A stretch of 64,000 nt of DNA. It comes from CAVTWY01 sp963738575 (GTDB lineage Bacteria; Pseudomonadota; Gammaproteobacteria; Burkholderiales; Burkholderiaceae_C). Below are positions 1 to 10,100 of this stretch, in pieces. The notes beneath the pieces are model-generated. The model was not told where the DNA came from. It saw nothing but the letters and a program-made list of their open reading frames with translations, and ran no database searches. Every line of letters starts with the position of its first letter. The stretch's first letter is position 1. The translations under genes and the position numbers were made by a program. The DNA lies in contig CAVTWY010000004.1 in the NCBI GenBank assembly GCA_963738575.1, positions 372,001-436,000 of the forward strand. The letters are read 5' to 3'.

Positions 1-3000
1 CCGAGAAGGCGGATGCGGTTCACGCTGCGCCTATCCTGTTGGTGCCCGTCACGCTACAGCGGCAGTCTGTACGCAGTGGGTACCGCGTCAGCAGGCACGA
101 TGACGAAGCCATCGTCAATCCGACACTGCTTCAGCTGCTCAAGACATCGTTTGAACTCAACGTGGCCGGCATGGATGCGGTGCCCACCGACGACAAGGGA
201 ATAGACGTTTCGAAGGTGTTGCAATCGTTCAGATTCGCCGTTCGCGACATTGCAAATTGGGAAGTGTTGGAGCAGGCTCATCTGGGAATCTTCTCCTTTA
301 CGAAGTACCTGATGTGGAAGGATCTGCAGGATCGTACTGAGCAACTCAAGGCAAATCGAGTCGTAAAGCATCTCATCGATCACCCGGGCGAGGCGTTTGC
401 GAGAGATGCGCGGGAGGCGCGCAGCGATCGACTGGACGATACGCATCGGCCACAGGAGATTTTGGCGCCACTGCTGTCCGACTCCTCACAGTTGCACGCC
501 ATCTGTGCCGTGGACGCGGGCCGAGACCTGGTGTTGGAAGGACCTCCCGGGACTGGCAAGAGCCAGACCATCACCAACCTCATTGCACACATGTTGGCCA
601 AGGGCAAGACAGTGCTCTTCGTCTCCGAGAAGATGGCGGCGTTGGAGGTCGTGCACCGGCGTCTGAACGACATCGGCATGGGCCCGTTCTGCCTGGAGCT
701 GCACTCATCCAAAGCGAAGAAGTCGGATGTACTGGCTCAACTTGGCCGCTCTCTCGATGTTGGAAATCAGAAGACCGCAGCCGAGTGGGCGCGTGAAGCC
801 GAACGGCTGGTGGTGTTCCGTCAGGAACTGAACGGCCTAGTAGACGCCCTCCACCGGGAACAGCGCTCCGGTCTCACAGTTTTCGATGCCATCGGCACAT
901 GCATGCAGCACTCGGGCGAAGAAGCTTCCGAAATGCCCTGGCCCGACGCGCTCACGCACAACCAAGTCGAACTCGACAAGCTGCGTGAATCGGTACGTCG
1001 AATGGCCGCGCTGGGCGGCTCGCTTGGCCCACTGCAAGGCCACCCGCTTGCCGATATCGGTAGTTCAGCGTGGGCGCCCTCATGGCAGGACAACTTCCTC
1101 GCAGCTTCAAGCAAGCTCGAGGCGGCCGTACAACATCTGCGTTCCCGCGTGGAGCCAGTCGCCAAGCTTCTACGCCTACCCGCCGCAGGTCATGACCTGG
1201 GCACCTATGGTGCCTTTGATGCATTGGCGGACGTTTTGCTGGCGGCACCAAAGGTCCCGTCCGGTTTGGCGCAGCAGGCGCATGACCCTTCGGTACGCGC
1301 CACCGTTCGGTCGCTCGCTTCTCATGGTCAGACTCGGACAAAGCATTGGAATCGCATTGGCGAGGAATGGGGCGTTCACTTTGCCAAAGTGAACGCGGTG
1401 CAGTTGCAGGCTGAATGGACGCTGGCGAGCTCTACCTGGTGGCCGAAGGTCAAATTTGCCAGGCGAGCAGTTCTACGAAAGCTCGCCCCGATGCGATCGG
1501 ACAGTAAGCGGCCCTCGGCGGCTCAGCTTCAGCATGCCCTACCGGTGCTCGCCGAGGTCAATGAAGAAGATCAAATTTTGCGTTCAATGCACGCCGATGC
1601 CGAGGCGCTGCTTCAGGAGTCGTATGCAGGCCTAAAAACCGACTGGAGCGCCCTAGAACGCCACGAAACCTGGGCCAAGAGCTTCTCTGACGCCGTTACT
1701 CGTCTAGGCGGTATGGACGCTGCATTGGCTGAGTCGTTGAAGCTTCGATTGCAGCCGTTGGTGGGTGATCAACGTACGCTGCTGTCGCCCACCGGCGCTG
1801 TAGGCCGCGCGCTGCTCGAATACCGCGATGCCTACAGAACGTTTGGACAGGCCCTGGCTGCAATTAACGAGCTGGCTTCGCCCATCAATCCTCTGGCGGG
1901 ACCGGAGGGCGCTAACGGCGCGCTGGAAAGAATTCAAGGAGTTGTCGCGGGCTGGGTCGGAGCCAAACGACAGTTACAACCGTGGTGCCTGTGGCGAAGC
2001 GCGCGAGACGTCGCCGTCGCGAAGGGCCTTCAGGGCTTGGTTCTCACGTTGGAGAGCGGCTCAATTCCGCTCGCCAGCGGCGAGTCGCACTTCGAACACA
2101 GCTACCGCCACTGGTGGCTGAAGAGGACATAGACAACGACCCGATTCTTCGCGAGCTTCTCCAGCGCCGACCACGAACGCAAGATTCGTGAGTTTCGCCA
2201 ATCGGATGCCAAGTTCCAGAAGTTGACCGAGCAGTACATAGCGGCCACGCTTTCGGTCGCGTGCCGGCCACCGCCGGCGCAATGTCGAGCGCCGATAGCG
2301 AGATGGGACAAGCTACGGCGTGAGCTCACAAGGCAGCGCGGGCACATGCCAGTGCGCAGGCTGCTGCAGGGCCTGCCAACGCTGCTGCCGAGCTGAAGCC
2401 GTGCCTGTTGATGTCCCCGTTGTCGGTAGCTCGCAGTACCTCGATGCGGGACATGCGCAGTTCGACCTGGTCGTGTTCGACGAGGCATCCCAGATTCCAG
2501 TCTGGGACGCGGTCGGTGCCATCGCGCGCGGACAGCAGCTGGTGGTTGTTGGGGACCCGAAGCAGCTTCCGCCGACGAACTTCTTCGGCAAGTCGACTGA
2601 CGCCGACGATGAGGGCGGCGCGACGAAGACCAAGTACGGGAGACCTGGAGAGCATCCTCGACGAGTGCTCGGCGCTGGAATGAACCGCCTGAGCCTCCAG
2701 TGGCACTACCGCAGCCGGCACGAAAGCCTGATCACCTTCAGCAACATTCACTACTACGACTCGCGGCTGGTGACATTCCCGTCGCCGGTCACCGACGATG
2801 TCGCTGTCCGGTTCGAGCGGGTGAACGGCGTATACGACCGCGGCGGCTCGCGAACCAATCGCGCCGAGGCCGAAGCCATCGTCAAGGCGATCGAGGCGCA
2901 CTATCTGCGAGCGACGGCCAAGCGGCTGACGCTGGGCGTCGTGACTTTCAACCAGCCTCAGCAGATGCCTCGATCGAGACACTGCTCGAGGCTCGCCGCA

Positions 3001-4377
3001 AGAAGCAACGCCGATCTCGATCGCGCGCTCATCGCAGCCAGTCGCACGAGCCGCTGTTCATCAAGAACCTCGAAAACGTGCAGGGGGACGAGCGCGACGT
3101 CATCATGTTCTCGATCACGTACGGCGCCGACCCGCCGGCGAGATGACGATGAACTTCGGCCCGTTGAACGGTGAAGGCGGTCATCGGCGCTTGAACGTGG
3201 CGATCTCGCGCGCGCGCGAGAAGGTGGTGATCTTCAGCTCGTTGATGCCCGGAACAGATCGATCTCTCGCCAAGCGTGCGTGCCGCCGGCGTGCGTGACT
3301 TGAAGCACTACCTCGAATTCGCGCTGCGAGGTTCGCGCGCGCTGGCGAAGCCAGATCTTCGCGACCGGGCCAAGACCCGGACAGCCCTTCGAGTCGGCGG
3401 TGATCGGCATCCTGCGCAACAAGGGATGGACCGTGCACCCGCAGGTTGGATGCTCGGGCTATCGCATCGACATGGCTGTCGTCGATCCGCGCGCCCCGGG
3501 AAGTACCTGCTGGGCATCGAGTGCGACGGCCGTTCGTATCACTCGGGCGCGACCGCGCGTGACCGTGACCGGCTGCGGCAGCACGTTCTCGAGAGTCTGG
3601 GTTGGCGAATCCACCGAATCTGGTCGACCGACTGGTGGCTGAATCGCCGAAGCGGAGACGGAGAAATTGTTGGCTCTCCTTCAGACCATGCTCGCCAGTG
3701 AGTCAATCGAGCACGATGCTCCCTCGCAGGACATCCAAGAGGAGGCGTCCGAGGCGACCGATGTGGAGAGCAACAACGATGCTGACCAATCGTCTACCGA
3801 CCCGTCAGCAGTGTCCAAGGTCAGCGACCACCTGTTCGCACCTGCTACCGTGTCGGCTGGCGACCCCATCGCCTTCTACGAGGGCCGGTCCAATCGCAAA
3901 TTGGCGGAGAACATCAGACAGGTGGCTCAGACAGAGGGGCCTGTGCTCGAAGCAGTGCTTTTTCGTCGAGTCGCTCGGGCCTGGGGGCTTGAGCGCACGG
4001 GCTCAAAAATCGTCGAGCGCCTTCGATTGCTAGTCCCACGTTCCATCGTGAGTACCCATGAGGACTCCCGAATCTTCTATTGGCCAGAGGGCAGCATCCC
4101 GGGCTCATGGCACACCTACCGCATTGCCAGCCCCGATGACGAGGCATCACGGCGTCATGTCGACGAAGTCTGTTTGGAGGAACTCGCCGCCCTGGTGATT
4201 CACGTACTTGAGCAGGCCGGCGCCTCGCCGCGCGGAGACATCGCGCGCAGCGTTTGCAGGCTAATTGGTATGGCTCGAACGCCGGTCGACGCTGAGGCCA
4301 GGGTGACAGAAGCCGTCGAACGCCTGCTCAAAGTTGGTGCCGTGAAAGACGTGAACGGCTATGTTCAGCACACGTGA
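1..4377 (+). pseudogene. Decayed DUF4011/SF1 helicase-Vsr-like nuclease-DUF3320 protein, cut by the left window edge
   Basis: The reading frame is already open at base 3 and runs to a stop at 2132. It holds a Walker A motif (GPPGTGKSQTITN, near 540-580). Later parts lie in other frames: a helicase core with a DEAS box (FDEASQIP), GDPKQLPP and the QWHYRSRHESLI motif (2460-2760); the QGDERDV and LNVAISRARE helicase motifs (3080-3230); a restriction-like nuclease domain with IDMAVVD and GIECDG (3400-3640); and an intact C-terminal DUF3320-like segment in one frame at 3667-4377. At least eight frame changes fall between about 2110 and 3660, so this is a pseudogene or a very poorly sequenced stretch. 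The domain order matches the helicase-DUF4011-Vsr-DUF3320 proteins reported as single-gene phage defence (HheA-type, from memory). The family is well supported; a defence role here is inference. Confidence 0.8.
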
Positions 4378-4612
4378 TGCAGGTCACTTTTCTCAAGGTC
4401 CGATACCCTTGCGTGGTTGCAGTGGTGGTTTGCTGAGCCGGGCGCAGTGACCACAAGCTTGGGCACTTGTACGTGATGATCGACACAAGAAGCCCTATAG
4501 CCTAAACCACCAGCCGCCAGCCCATCCTGTTTCATCTCACACCGCTCCACTGCCTGTCTCTGCCGCCCGCCAGCATTGTGGTCGTCACCCGAATCAACCC
4601 GAGAACCGCCCC

Positions 4613-5176
4613 TTGGCCATCAAATCCACGATCTTCAAAGCAACGCTGCAAGTGGCTGACATCGACCACAGCTATTACGCCGAGCACGCGGTGACGTTGG
4701 CGCGCCACCCCAGTGAAACCGATGAACGCATGATGGTTCGTCTGGCGGCACTGGCGCTCAACGCGCATACCGTCCAGACGGTATGCCAAGGTGACGGCAA
4801 GATCGGCATGGGCAAGGGCCTTAGCGATCCCGACGATCCAGACGTGTTAGTAAGTGATTACACCGGCCGAAAGCGGCTTTGGATCGAGGTGGGGCAGCCC
4901 GAAGAAAAGCCGCTGATCAAGGCTGGAAGCCAGGCCGATGCGGTTCACGTCTACCCTTTTGGCCCTGCGGCTGAGCTGTGGTGGAAGGCCATTGAGTCGC
5001 GGTTGACGCGGTTGGACAAGGTCAAGATTTGGCGCTTCCCCACCGACGCCGCGCGCGAACTGGCCACCCTGGCCGAGCGCAGCATGCAGCTTCACGCCAC
5101 GATTCAGGACCAAACGTTGACGTTGGGCGGGGAGCGAAACAGCGTGACGTTGGAGCCGGTGGTTTGGAAGGCGTGA
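4613..5176 (+). CDS. yaeQ: YaeQ family protein
   Basis: The product is 187 residues, the usual length of YaeQ. It begins AIKSTIFKATLQVADID, the typical YaeQ N-terminus, so translation most likely starts at the TTG at 4613; no ATG lies nearby in frame. Other family blocks are the DERMMVRLAALALNA segment and LWIEVGQPEEKPLIKA. YaeQ folds are predicted to belong to the PD-(D/E)XK nuclease superfamily, but no activity is established. The gene stops 6 bases before putA and could be co-transcribed with it. The 235 bases upstream, between the helicase remnant and this gene, show nothing I can name. Confidence 0.9.
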   Translation: MAIKSTIFKATLQVADIDHSYYAEHAVTLARHPSETDERMMVRLAALALNAHTVQTVCQGDGKIGMGKGLSDPDDPDVLVSDYTGRKRLWIEVGQPEEKPLIKAGSQADAVHVYPFGPAAELWWKAIESRLTRLDKVKIWRFPTDAARELATLAERSMQLHATIQDQTLTLGGERNSVTLEPVVWKA

Positions 5177-5182
5177 AATTGC

Positions 5183-8100
5183 ATGACATCCCTTCGCCAT
5201 CCTTCACCCCCGCAAGCAGCCCGGCTACCTGACCCCTACCGCCCCGAGTTGCCCGTGGTCCAGGCCTTGGCGACTTTGGCAGGCGCGGCGATTGACTGGT
5301 CGGCCGTGATCGCCAAAGCCAAACCTTGGGTCGAAGCGGTTCGCAGTGACCCGGCGCCTTTTTGGGCCATGGAGTCGCTGCTGCGTGAATACCCCATCTC
5401 GAGCGCTGAAGGCCTGTCGCTGATGCGCTTGGCCGAGGCCTTGTTGCGCGTGCCCGATGCAGAAACTGCTGTCATCTTCACGGCCGACCAATTGGGACGG
5501 GCGGACTTTGACGCGGCGGGTGGGGGCGGCGGCGGTGCTGAAGGTGCCCGCAGCATGATGGCCAGCTTGTCTTCCAGTGCCATCGCGCTTTCTAAAAAGT
5601 TCTTGCCCGAGGGCGACGACCCCCCCGGGGTGCTGCAGCGATTGGGTGCCAAGACCGTGGTCGCGGCCACGGTAAGGGCCATTCAGTTGCTGGGCCGGCA
5701 GTTTGTGCTCGGGCGCAACATCCAAGAGGCCATGGGCAACGCCAACAGCGCGCGGCGCGCCGAGCCCACGCTGCGGTTTTCGTACGACATGCTGGGTGAG
5801 GGTGCCCGCACCGAGGCCGACGCCAAACGTTACCTGGCCGCCTACCAGCAGGCCATCGTCGCCATCGCCGCCGGGCGCAAGGCACCGTCCCCGTGGACGG
5901 CCGATGGCATCTCGATCAAGCTGTCAGCGCTTTTTTCGCGCTACCACGAAGCGCACCGCCACCGCGTTTTTGCCGAGCTGTTGCCCCGTGTGATGGGTTT
6001 GGTGGACCAAGCTGCACGCGCCAACATCAACCTCACCATCGACGCCGAAGAGAGTGACCGGCTGGAGATTTCGCTGGACGTGCTGGACGTCCTGGCCGCC
6101 CACGTTAAAGCAGCGCACCCGGGCTGGGGCGGCTTGGGGCTGGCGGTGCAGGCTTACCAAACACGCGCGGTGGCCGTGGTGGACGCGGTGGCCGCCATCG
6201 CCCGCAAGCATCGTTTGAGTTTCATGGTGCGGCTGGTGAAGGGTGCTTACTGGGACGGCGAGGTCAAGCGCGCGCAAGAAGAGGGGTTGCCGGGCTACCC
6301 GGTGTTTACGCACAAGCATCACACCGACATCGCCTACTTGGCGTGTGCGCATCGCTTGTTTGCCAACGCCGACGTGATCTACCCCCAGTTTGCGACGCAC
6401 AACGCCGCCACCGTGGCGGCGATCTTGCACATGGCGCGAGCCCGCAAAGCCCCGTTTGAACTCCAGCGCTTGCACGGCATGGGCGAGGGTGTCTACCGCG
6501 AGGTGATGAAAGACCCCACCATCGCTTGCCGCATCTACGCCCCGGTGGGCGAGCACCGCGACTTGTTGGCTTACTTGGTGCGCCGCTTGCTGGAAAACGG
6601 CGCCAACTCGTCGTTTGTGCACCAGCTGTCGGACGTGTCGGTGCCCCCCGACTTGCTGCTGGCGTCGCCCATGCAGCCGTCGGCACAACCAGGCTTGCCG
6701 TTGCCGGTTGACTTGTATGGCGCTGAACGCAAAAACTCTATGGGGGCTGACTTGGCTTGCTTGGCCATGCAGACGCCGCTGCTGGAGGCCGTGGCCAGCA
6801 CGCGCATCGAAGCCGTGCGTGAGACCAGCAGCGCCGAGGTGGACGCCGCGATGAACACCCTGCACCATGGTGTTGCGTCATGGCAGGCATTGGGCGCCCC
6901 CGCCCGTGCCGCCATCATGCGCCGTGCCGCCGACCTGCTGGAGGCGCGCATGCCCCAGTATTGCGGTTTGTTGGTGCATGAGGGCCACCGCGTGCTTGCA
7001 GATGGCGTGTCAGAGGTTAGGGAGGCGGTGGATTTCTGCCGCTACTACGCCGTCCAGGCCGAGTCGCAGCCGCCCAGCCAATCGGGCTGCGGTGTTTTTG
7101 TGTGCATCAGCCCGTGGAATTTTCCGCTCGCCATCTTTGCGGGGCAAGTGGTGGCCGCGCTCGTGGCTGGCAACACCGTGGCAGCCAAACCAGCTGAGCA
7201 AACACCGGTGGTGGCCCGGCACTTTGTCGAGCTGCTGTACGAAGCCGGTGTGCCGCGCGACGCCGTGCAATGGGTGCATGGACCCGGTGAGACCGTGGGC
7301 GCTGCGCTAACGCTGCACCCGCACACGGCGGGGGTGTGTTTTACCGGCAGCACGCAGGTGGCGCGCATCATTCAGCGCACCCTGGCGGCCAGCCGTGCCG
7401 ACCGCGTGGTGCCGCTCATTGCCGAAACCGGTGGCCTCAACGCCATGATTGTTGATTCCACCGCGCTGCCCGAGCAGGTGATCGACGCCGTGGTGCAAAG
7501 CGCTTTTCGCTCGGCGGGCCAGCGCTGTTCGGCGCTTCGACTGTTGGTGGTGCATGCCTCTGTGGCCGACACCGTGATTGGCATGTTGCAAGGCGCCATG
7601 CAAACGTTGACGGTGGGCGACGCAGCGTTGATTGACACCGATGTTGGCCCGGTGATTGACGCTGAAGCGCATCAAAACTTGAGCCGCCACATCGAACGCT
7701 TGAGCCGCAGTGCCAGGCTGCTTGGCCGCACGCCCATCACCAGCCCAGCGGCCAACCTGATCGCGCCCGTGGCGTTTGAGCTGGCCCACATCCACGAGAT
7801 GACACAAGAGGTGTTTGGCCCGGTGCTGCATGTGGTGCGCTGGCAGGGCGATGTGGAGCAGGTGGTGCAGCAAATCAACGCGCTGGGTTACGGCCTGACC
7901 TTGGGCGTGCAAACGCGCATCGACAGCCGTGCAGCGCGCATTGCTGACCTGGCGCGCATTGGCAACGTTTATGTCAATCGCAACATGGTGGGGGCGGTGG
8001 TGGGGGTGCAACCGTTTGGGGGTGAAGGCCAGTCTGGCACCGGCCCCAAGGCGGGCGGACCGCACTATTTGCATCGCCTTGTCCAGGTGGACAGCAGCAC

Positions 8101-8785
8101 CCAGGCGCAAGCGGCACTGGATGCCGGCAGGGGACATGCCCACTCGGAAGCCGAACGGGCTGACGTTGCTGCGCGGGTGCTGGCGTGTGTTGACGCGGCC
8201 CGCGCCAGTGCTTGGGCGCAAACCACACTTGATGCACGCTGCAACTGGCTGGCCAAAGTGGGTTCTGAAGCCGAAGCAACGGCTGCCCGGCAGCAATTGA
8301 GCAGCCAGTGGCTGCCCGGCCCCACGGGCGAAAGCAACGAGTTGCGCTTGCATCCGCGAGGCGTCTTTGGCGCCGTCGCAGACACGGTGGATGCCGTCGT
8401 GCTTTCGACGTGGATGAATGCCTTGGTGTGTGGCAACCCTTTGGTGATTGTGGTGCCCGCCGCCTCGCGGGGTGCTGCCCAGCGCGCCGTGGCCGCGTGG
8501 GTGGCGGCCGGCTTGCCCCCGGGCGCCGCGCAACTGGTGGATGCCCCTTTTGAAGAGGCCGCCGCTGTGTTGGCTTGCGCCGAGCCAGTCAACGGATTGG
8601 TGGCGCAGCCGCACCTTGCGGTAGCGCTCAACCGGCACATGGTGGCACGCGCTGGCGCCATCGTTCCGTTGGTCACTGAAGACCCTCGGCGGCGCCTGTG
8701 GCGGTTGAGTGCCGAGCAAACAGTGACCATCAACACGGCGGCCGCAGGCGGCAACGCGGCGTTGCTGGCGGGCATTCATGCCTGA
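5183..8785 (+). CDS. putA: Bifunctional proline dehydrogenase / L-glutamate gamma-semialdehyde dehydrogenase, non-regulatory form
   Basis: PutA oxidises proline to pyrroline-5-carboxylate with FAD, then oxidises glutamate semialdehyde to glutamate with NAD+. The product is 1200 residues. The proline dehydrogenase half (about 150-500) includes the TIDAEESDRLEISLDVLDVL block and the VRLVKGAYWD motif. The aldehyde dehydrogenase half (about 540-1010) has ISPWNFPLAIF, the general-base region AETGGLNAMIV, the catalytic Cys near residue 782 in SAGQRCSALR, and EVFGPVLHVV. A C-terminal extension of about 190 residues follows. There is no N-terminal ribbon-helix-helix domain of the kind that makes E. 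coli PutA (about 1320 residues) its own repressor, so this is the roughly 1200-residue class. The gene is intact. With gdhA and proC nearby it makes a proline/glutamate group. Confidence 0.97.
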   Translation: MTSLRHPSPPQAARLPDPYRPELPVVQALATLAGAAIDWSAVIAKAKPWVEAVRSDPAPFWAMESLLREYPISSAEGLSLMRLAEALLRVPDAETAVIFTADQLGRADFDAAGGGGGGAEGARSMMASLSSSAIALSKKFLPEGDDPPGVLQRLGAKTVVAATVRAIQLLGRQFVLGRNIQEAMGNANSARRAEPTLRFSYDMLGEGARTEADAKRYLAAYQQAIVAIAAGRKAPSPWTADGISIKLSALFSRYHEAHRHRVFAELLPRVMGLVDQAARANINLTIDAEESDRLEISLDVLDVLAAHVKAAHPGWGGLGLAVQAYQTRAVAVVDAVAAIARKHRLSFMVRLVKGAYWDGEVKRAQEEGLPGYPVFTHKHHTDIAYLACAHRLFANADVIYPQFATHNAATVAAILHMARARKAPFELQRLHGMGEGVYREVMKDPTIACRIYAPVGEHRDLLAYLVRRLLENGANSSFVHQLSDVSVPPDLLLASPMQPSAQPGLPLPVDLYGAERKNSMGADLACLAMQTPLLEAVASTRIEAVRETSSAEVDAAMNTLHHGVASWQALGAPARAAIMRRAADLLEARMPQYCGLLVHEGHRVLADGVSEVREAVDFCRYYAVQAESQPPSQSGCGVFVCISPWNFPLAIFAGQVVAALVAGNTVAAKPAEQTPVVARHFVELLYEAGVPRDAVQWVHGPGETVGAALTLHPHTAGVCFTGSTQVARIIQRTLAASRADRVVPLIAETGGLNAMIVDSTALPEQVIDAVVQSAFRSAGQRCSALRLLVVHASVADTVIGMLQGAMQTLTVGDAALIDTDVGPVIDAEAHQNLSRHIERLSRSARLLGRTPITSPAANLIAPVAFELAHIHEMTQEVFGPVLHVVRWQGDVEQVVQQINALGYGLTLGVQTRIDSRAARIADLARIGNVYVNRNMVGAVVGVQPFGGEGQSGTGPKAGGPHYLHRLVQVDSSTQAQAALDAGRGHAHSEAERADVAARVLACVDAARASAWAQTTLDARCNWLAKVGSEAEATAARQQLSSQWLPGPTGESNELRLHPRGVFGAVADTVDAVVLSTWMNALVCGNPLVIVVPAASRGAAQRAVAAWVAAGLPPGAAQLVDAPFEEAAAVLACAEPVNGLVAQPHLAVALNRHMVARAGAIVPLVTEDPRRRLWRLSAEQTVTINTAAAGGNAALLAGIHA

Positions 8786-8856
8786 GGCCCAAAACCGGCG
8801 GCGCTTGCATCTGTGAGACGATGCGGGTGCGTATTTGTTGTTTTGCCTGAGTCATC

Positions 8857-9291
8857 ATGATCAAACGGTTGGTGTTGTTTTTGTTGTTTCTGTTGTTGCT
8901 TCTGGCGGCCTACCTGTGGGTGGTGACGAAATGGAGCTACTCCAGCGGCGAGCGTGCCGGGTGGGTGCAAAAGCTGTCCAACAAGGGATGGATCTGCAAA
9001 ACCTGGGAGGGGGAGCTGGCGTTGGTGTCGCTGCCGGGCAGCACCACCGAAAAGTTCTACTTCACGGTGCGTGATGAAGCCGTGGCCCAGGACATTCAAA
9101 AAGCCATGGGCAAGCGCGTGGCCCTTCACTACGAAGAAAAAGTCGGGTTGCCAACGTCTTGTTTTGGCGAGACGCGTCACTTTGTCAACAAAGTGATGGT
9201 GTCGACCGAGATCCCATTGGGGCCTGGCGTAACGTTGCCGACAGCACCCCCCGCAAGCCCAGCGGCGCCTGCAGCCTCTGCGGCGAAGTAG
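8857..9291 (+). CDS. Small membrane-anchored protein of unknown function
   Basis: The product is 144 residues, starting MIKRLVLFLLFLLLLLAAYLW: two positive charges and then an uninterrupted leucine-rich helix, typical of a membrane anchor or uncleaved signal. The body (30-125) is soluble with two cysteines (in GWICKTWEG and PTSCFGE) that could pair outside the membrane. The C-terminus is a low-complexity Ala/Pro tail. I do not recognise a family with an assigned function. It stands alone, 71 bases after putA and converging on the LytTR regulator gene. Confidence 0.75.
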   Translation: MIKRLVLFLLFLLLLLAAYLWVVTKWSYSSGERAGWVQKLSNKGWICKTWEGELALVSLPGSTTEKFYFTVRDEAVAQDIQKAMGKRVALHYEEKVGLPTSCFGETRHFVNKVMVSTEIPLGPGVTLPTAPPASPAAPAASAAK

Positions 9292-9329
9292 TCGGGTTTG
9301 GGCGTTGTCACCCCCCACGGTGCCGTGCG

Positions 9330-10100
9330 CTACATCGCCTTGAAGTGGTGCACGTAGGCGCGGCTCACCGGCAGCTCGGTGGCGTGGCCGCGCACGCGCA
9401 CAAACAGGCGGCTGGCTTCATCGCGGCGCGTGCCTTCCAAGTAGCGCAGGTTGACGATGGTTGAGCGGTGCACCTGAACAAAGTACGTCGCATCCAGTTG
9501 TGCCGCCAGTTCGGCCAGCGGGGTTCGAATGAGGTGTTCAGCGTCAGCGGTCTGCACGCAGGTGTATTTCTCGTCGGCGTGAAAAAAAAGCACCTGATCC
9601 ACATCCACTTGCCGCATCACGTCGCCCACGGCGGCACGAATGAAGCGAAGGGGTGCCTGCGTGCTGGCCGCTGAGGGCAGAAGTTTTTGCATCGCAGCCA
9701 ACAAGCGCTCGTCGCTGTCGGCCATGCTGGTTTGCAGTGACGTGCGCACCCTCTCGATGGTGCGGGTGAGCCGCTCGACGCTCAGGGGCTTGAGCACGTA
9801 GTCCACCGCTGCGTGCTCAAACGCTTGCACCGCGTAGGCGTCGTACGCGGTGACGAACACCACGCGCGTGGGCACCGTCATTTGTTGAACCACCTCCACG
9901 CCTGTCAGCCCGGGCATTTTGATGTCTAAAAAGGCCACGTCGGGGCGCAGCTGCTCGATCTGCGCCGCGGCCTCCAGGCCGTTTTTTGCGGTGGCAACGA
10001 TGCGCAGTTGCGGCCAAAGCTGTTGCAGCATTTGCGCCAACGATCGCAGCAGCAACGGTTCGTCGTCGGCGATAAGCGCCGTGGGTTGTGCTTGGCTCAT
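9330..10100 (-). CDS. LytTR-family response regulator
   Basis: The product is 256 residues. The N-terminal receiver domain has the acidic pair in IADDE, the phosphoacceptor Asp in VAFLDIKMPG, the conserved Thr in VVFVTAYDAYA and the Lys in DYVLKPL. The C-terminal half is a LytTR DNA-binding domain (about 150-250) with VHRSTIVNLRYLE and a VSRAYVHHFK end. This is the AlgR/LytR arrangement. The start codon overlaps the stop of the kinase gene upstream by 4 bases (ATGA), so the two are translationally coupled and form one two-component system. The target genes cannot be read from the sequence; neighbouring gdhA and putA are possible but unproven. Confidence 0.93.
   Translation of the reverse strand: MSQAQPTALIADDEPLLLRSLAQMLQQLWPQLRIVATAKNGLEAAAQIEQLRPDVAFLDIKMPGLTGVEVVQQMTVPTRVVFVTAYDAYAVQAFEHAAVDYVLKPLSVERLTRTIERVRTSLQTSMADSDERLLAAMQKLLPSAASTQAPLRFIRAAVGDVMRQVDVDQVLFFHADEKYTCVQTADAEHLIRTPLAELAAQLDATYFVQVHRSTIVNLRYLEGTRRDEASRLFVRVRGHATELPVSRAYVHHFKAM

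Noticed and set aside
7307..8779. Open frame of 490 codons on the minus strand inside putA, and one of 314 codons at 5924-6868
   Set aside because: Antisense shadows of an intact, well-conserved gene in high-GC DNA; composition is His/Arg/Gln-rich and no domain is seen.
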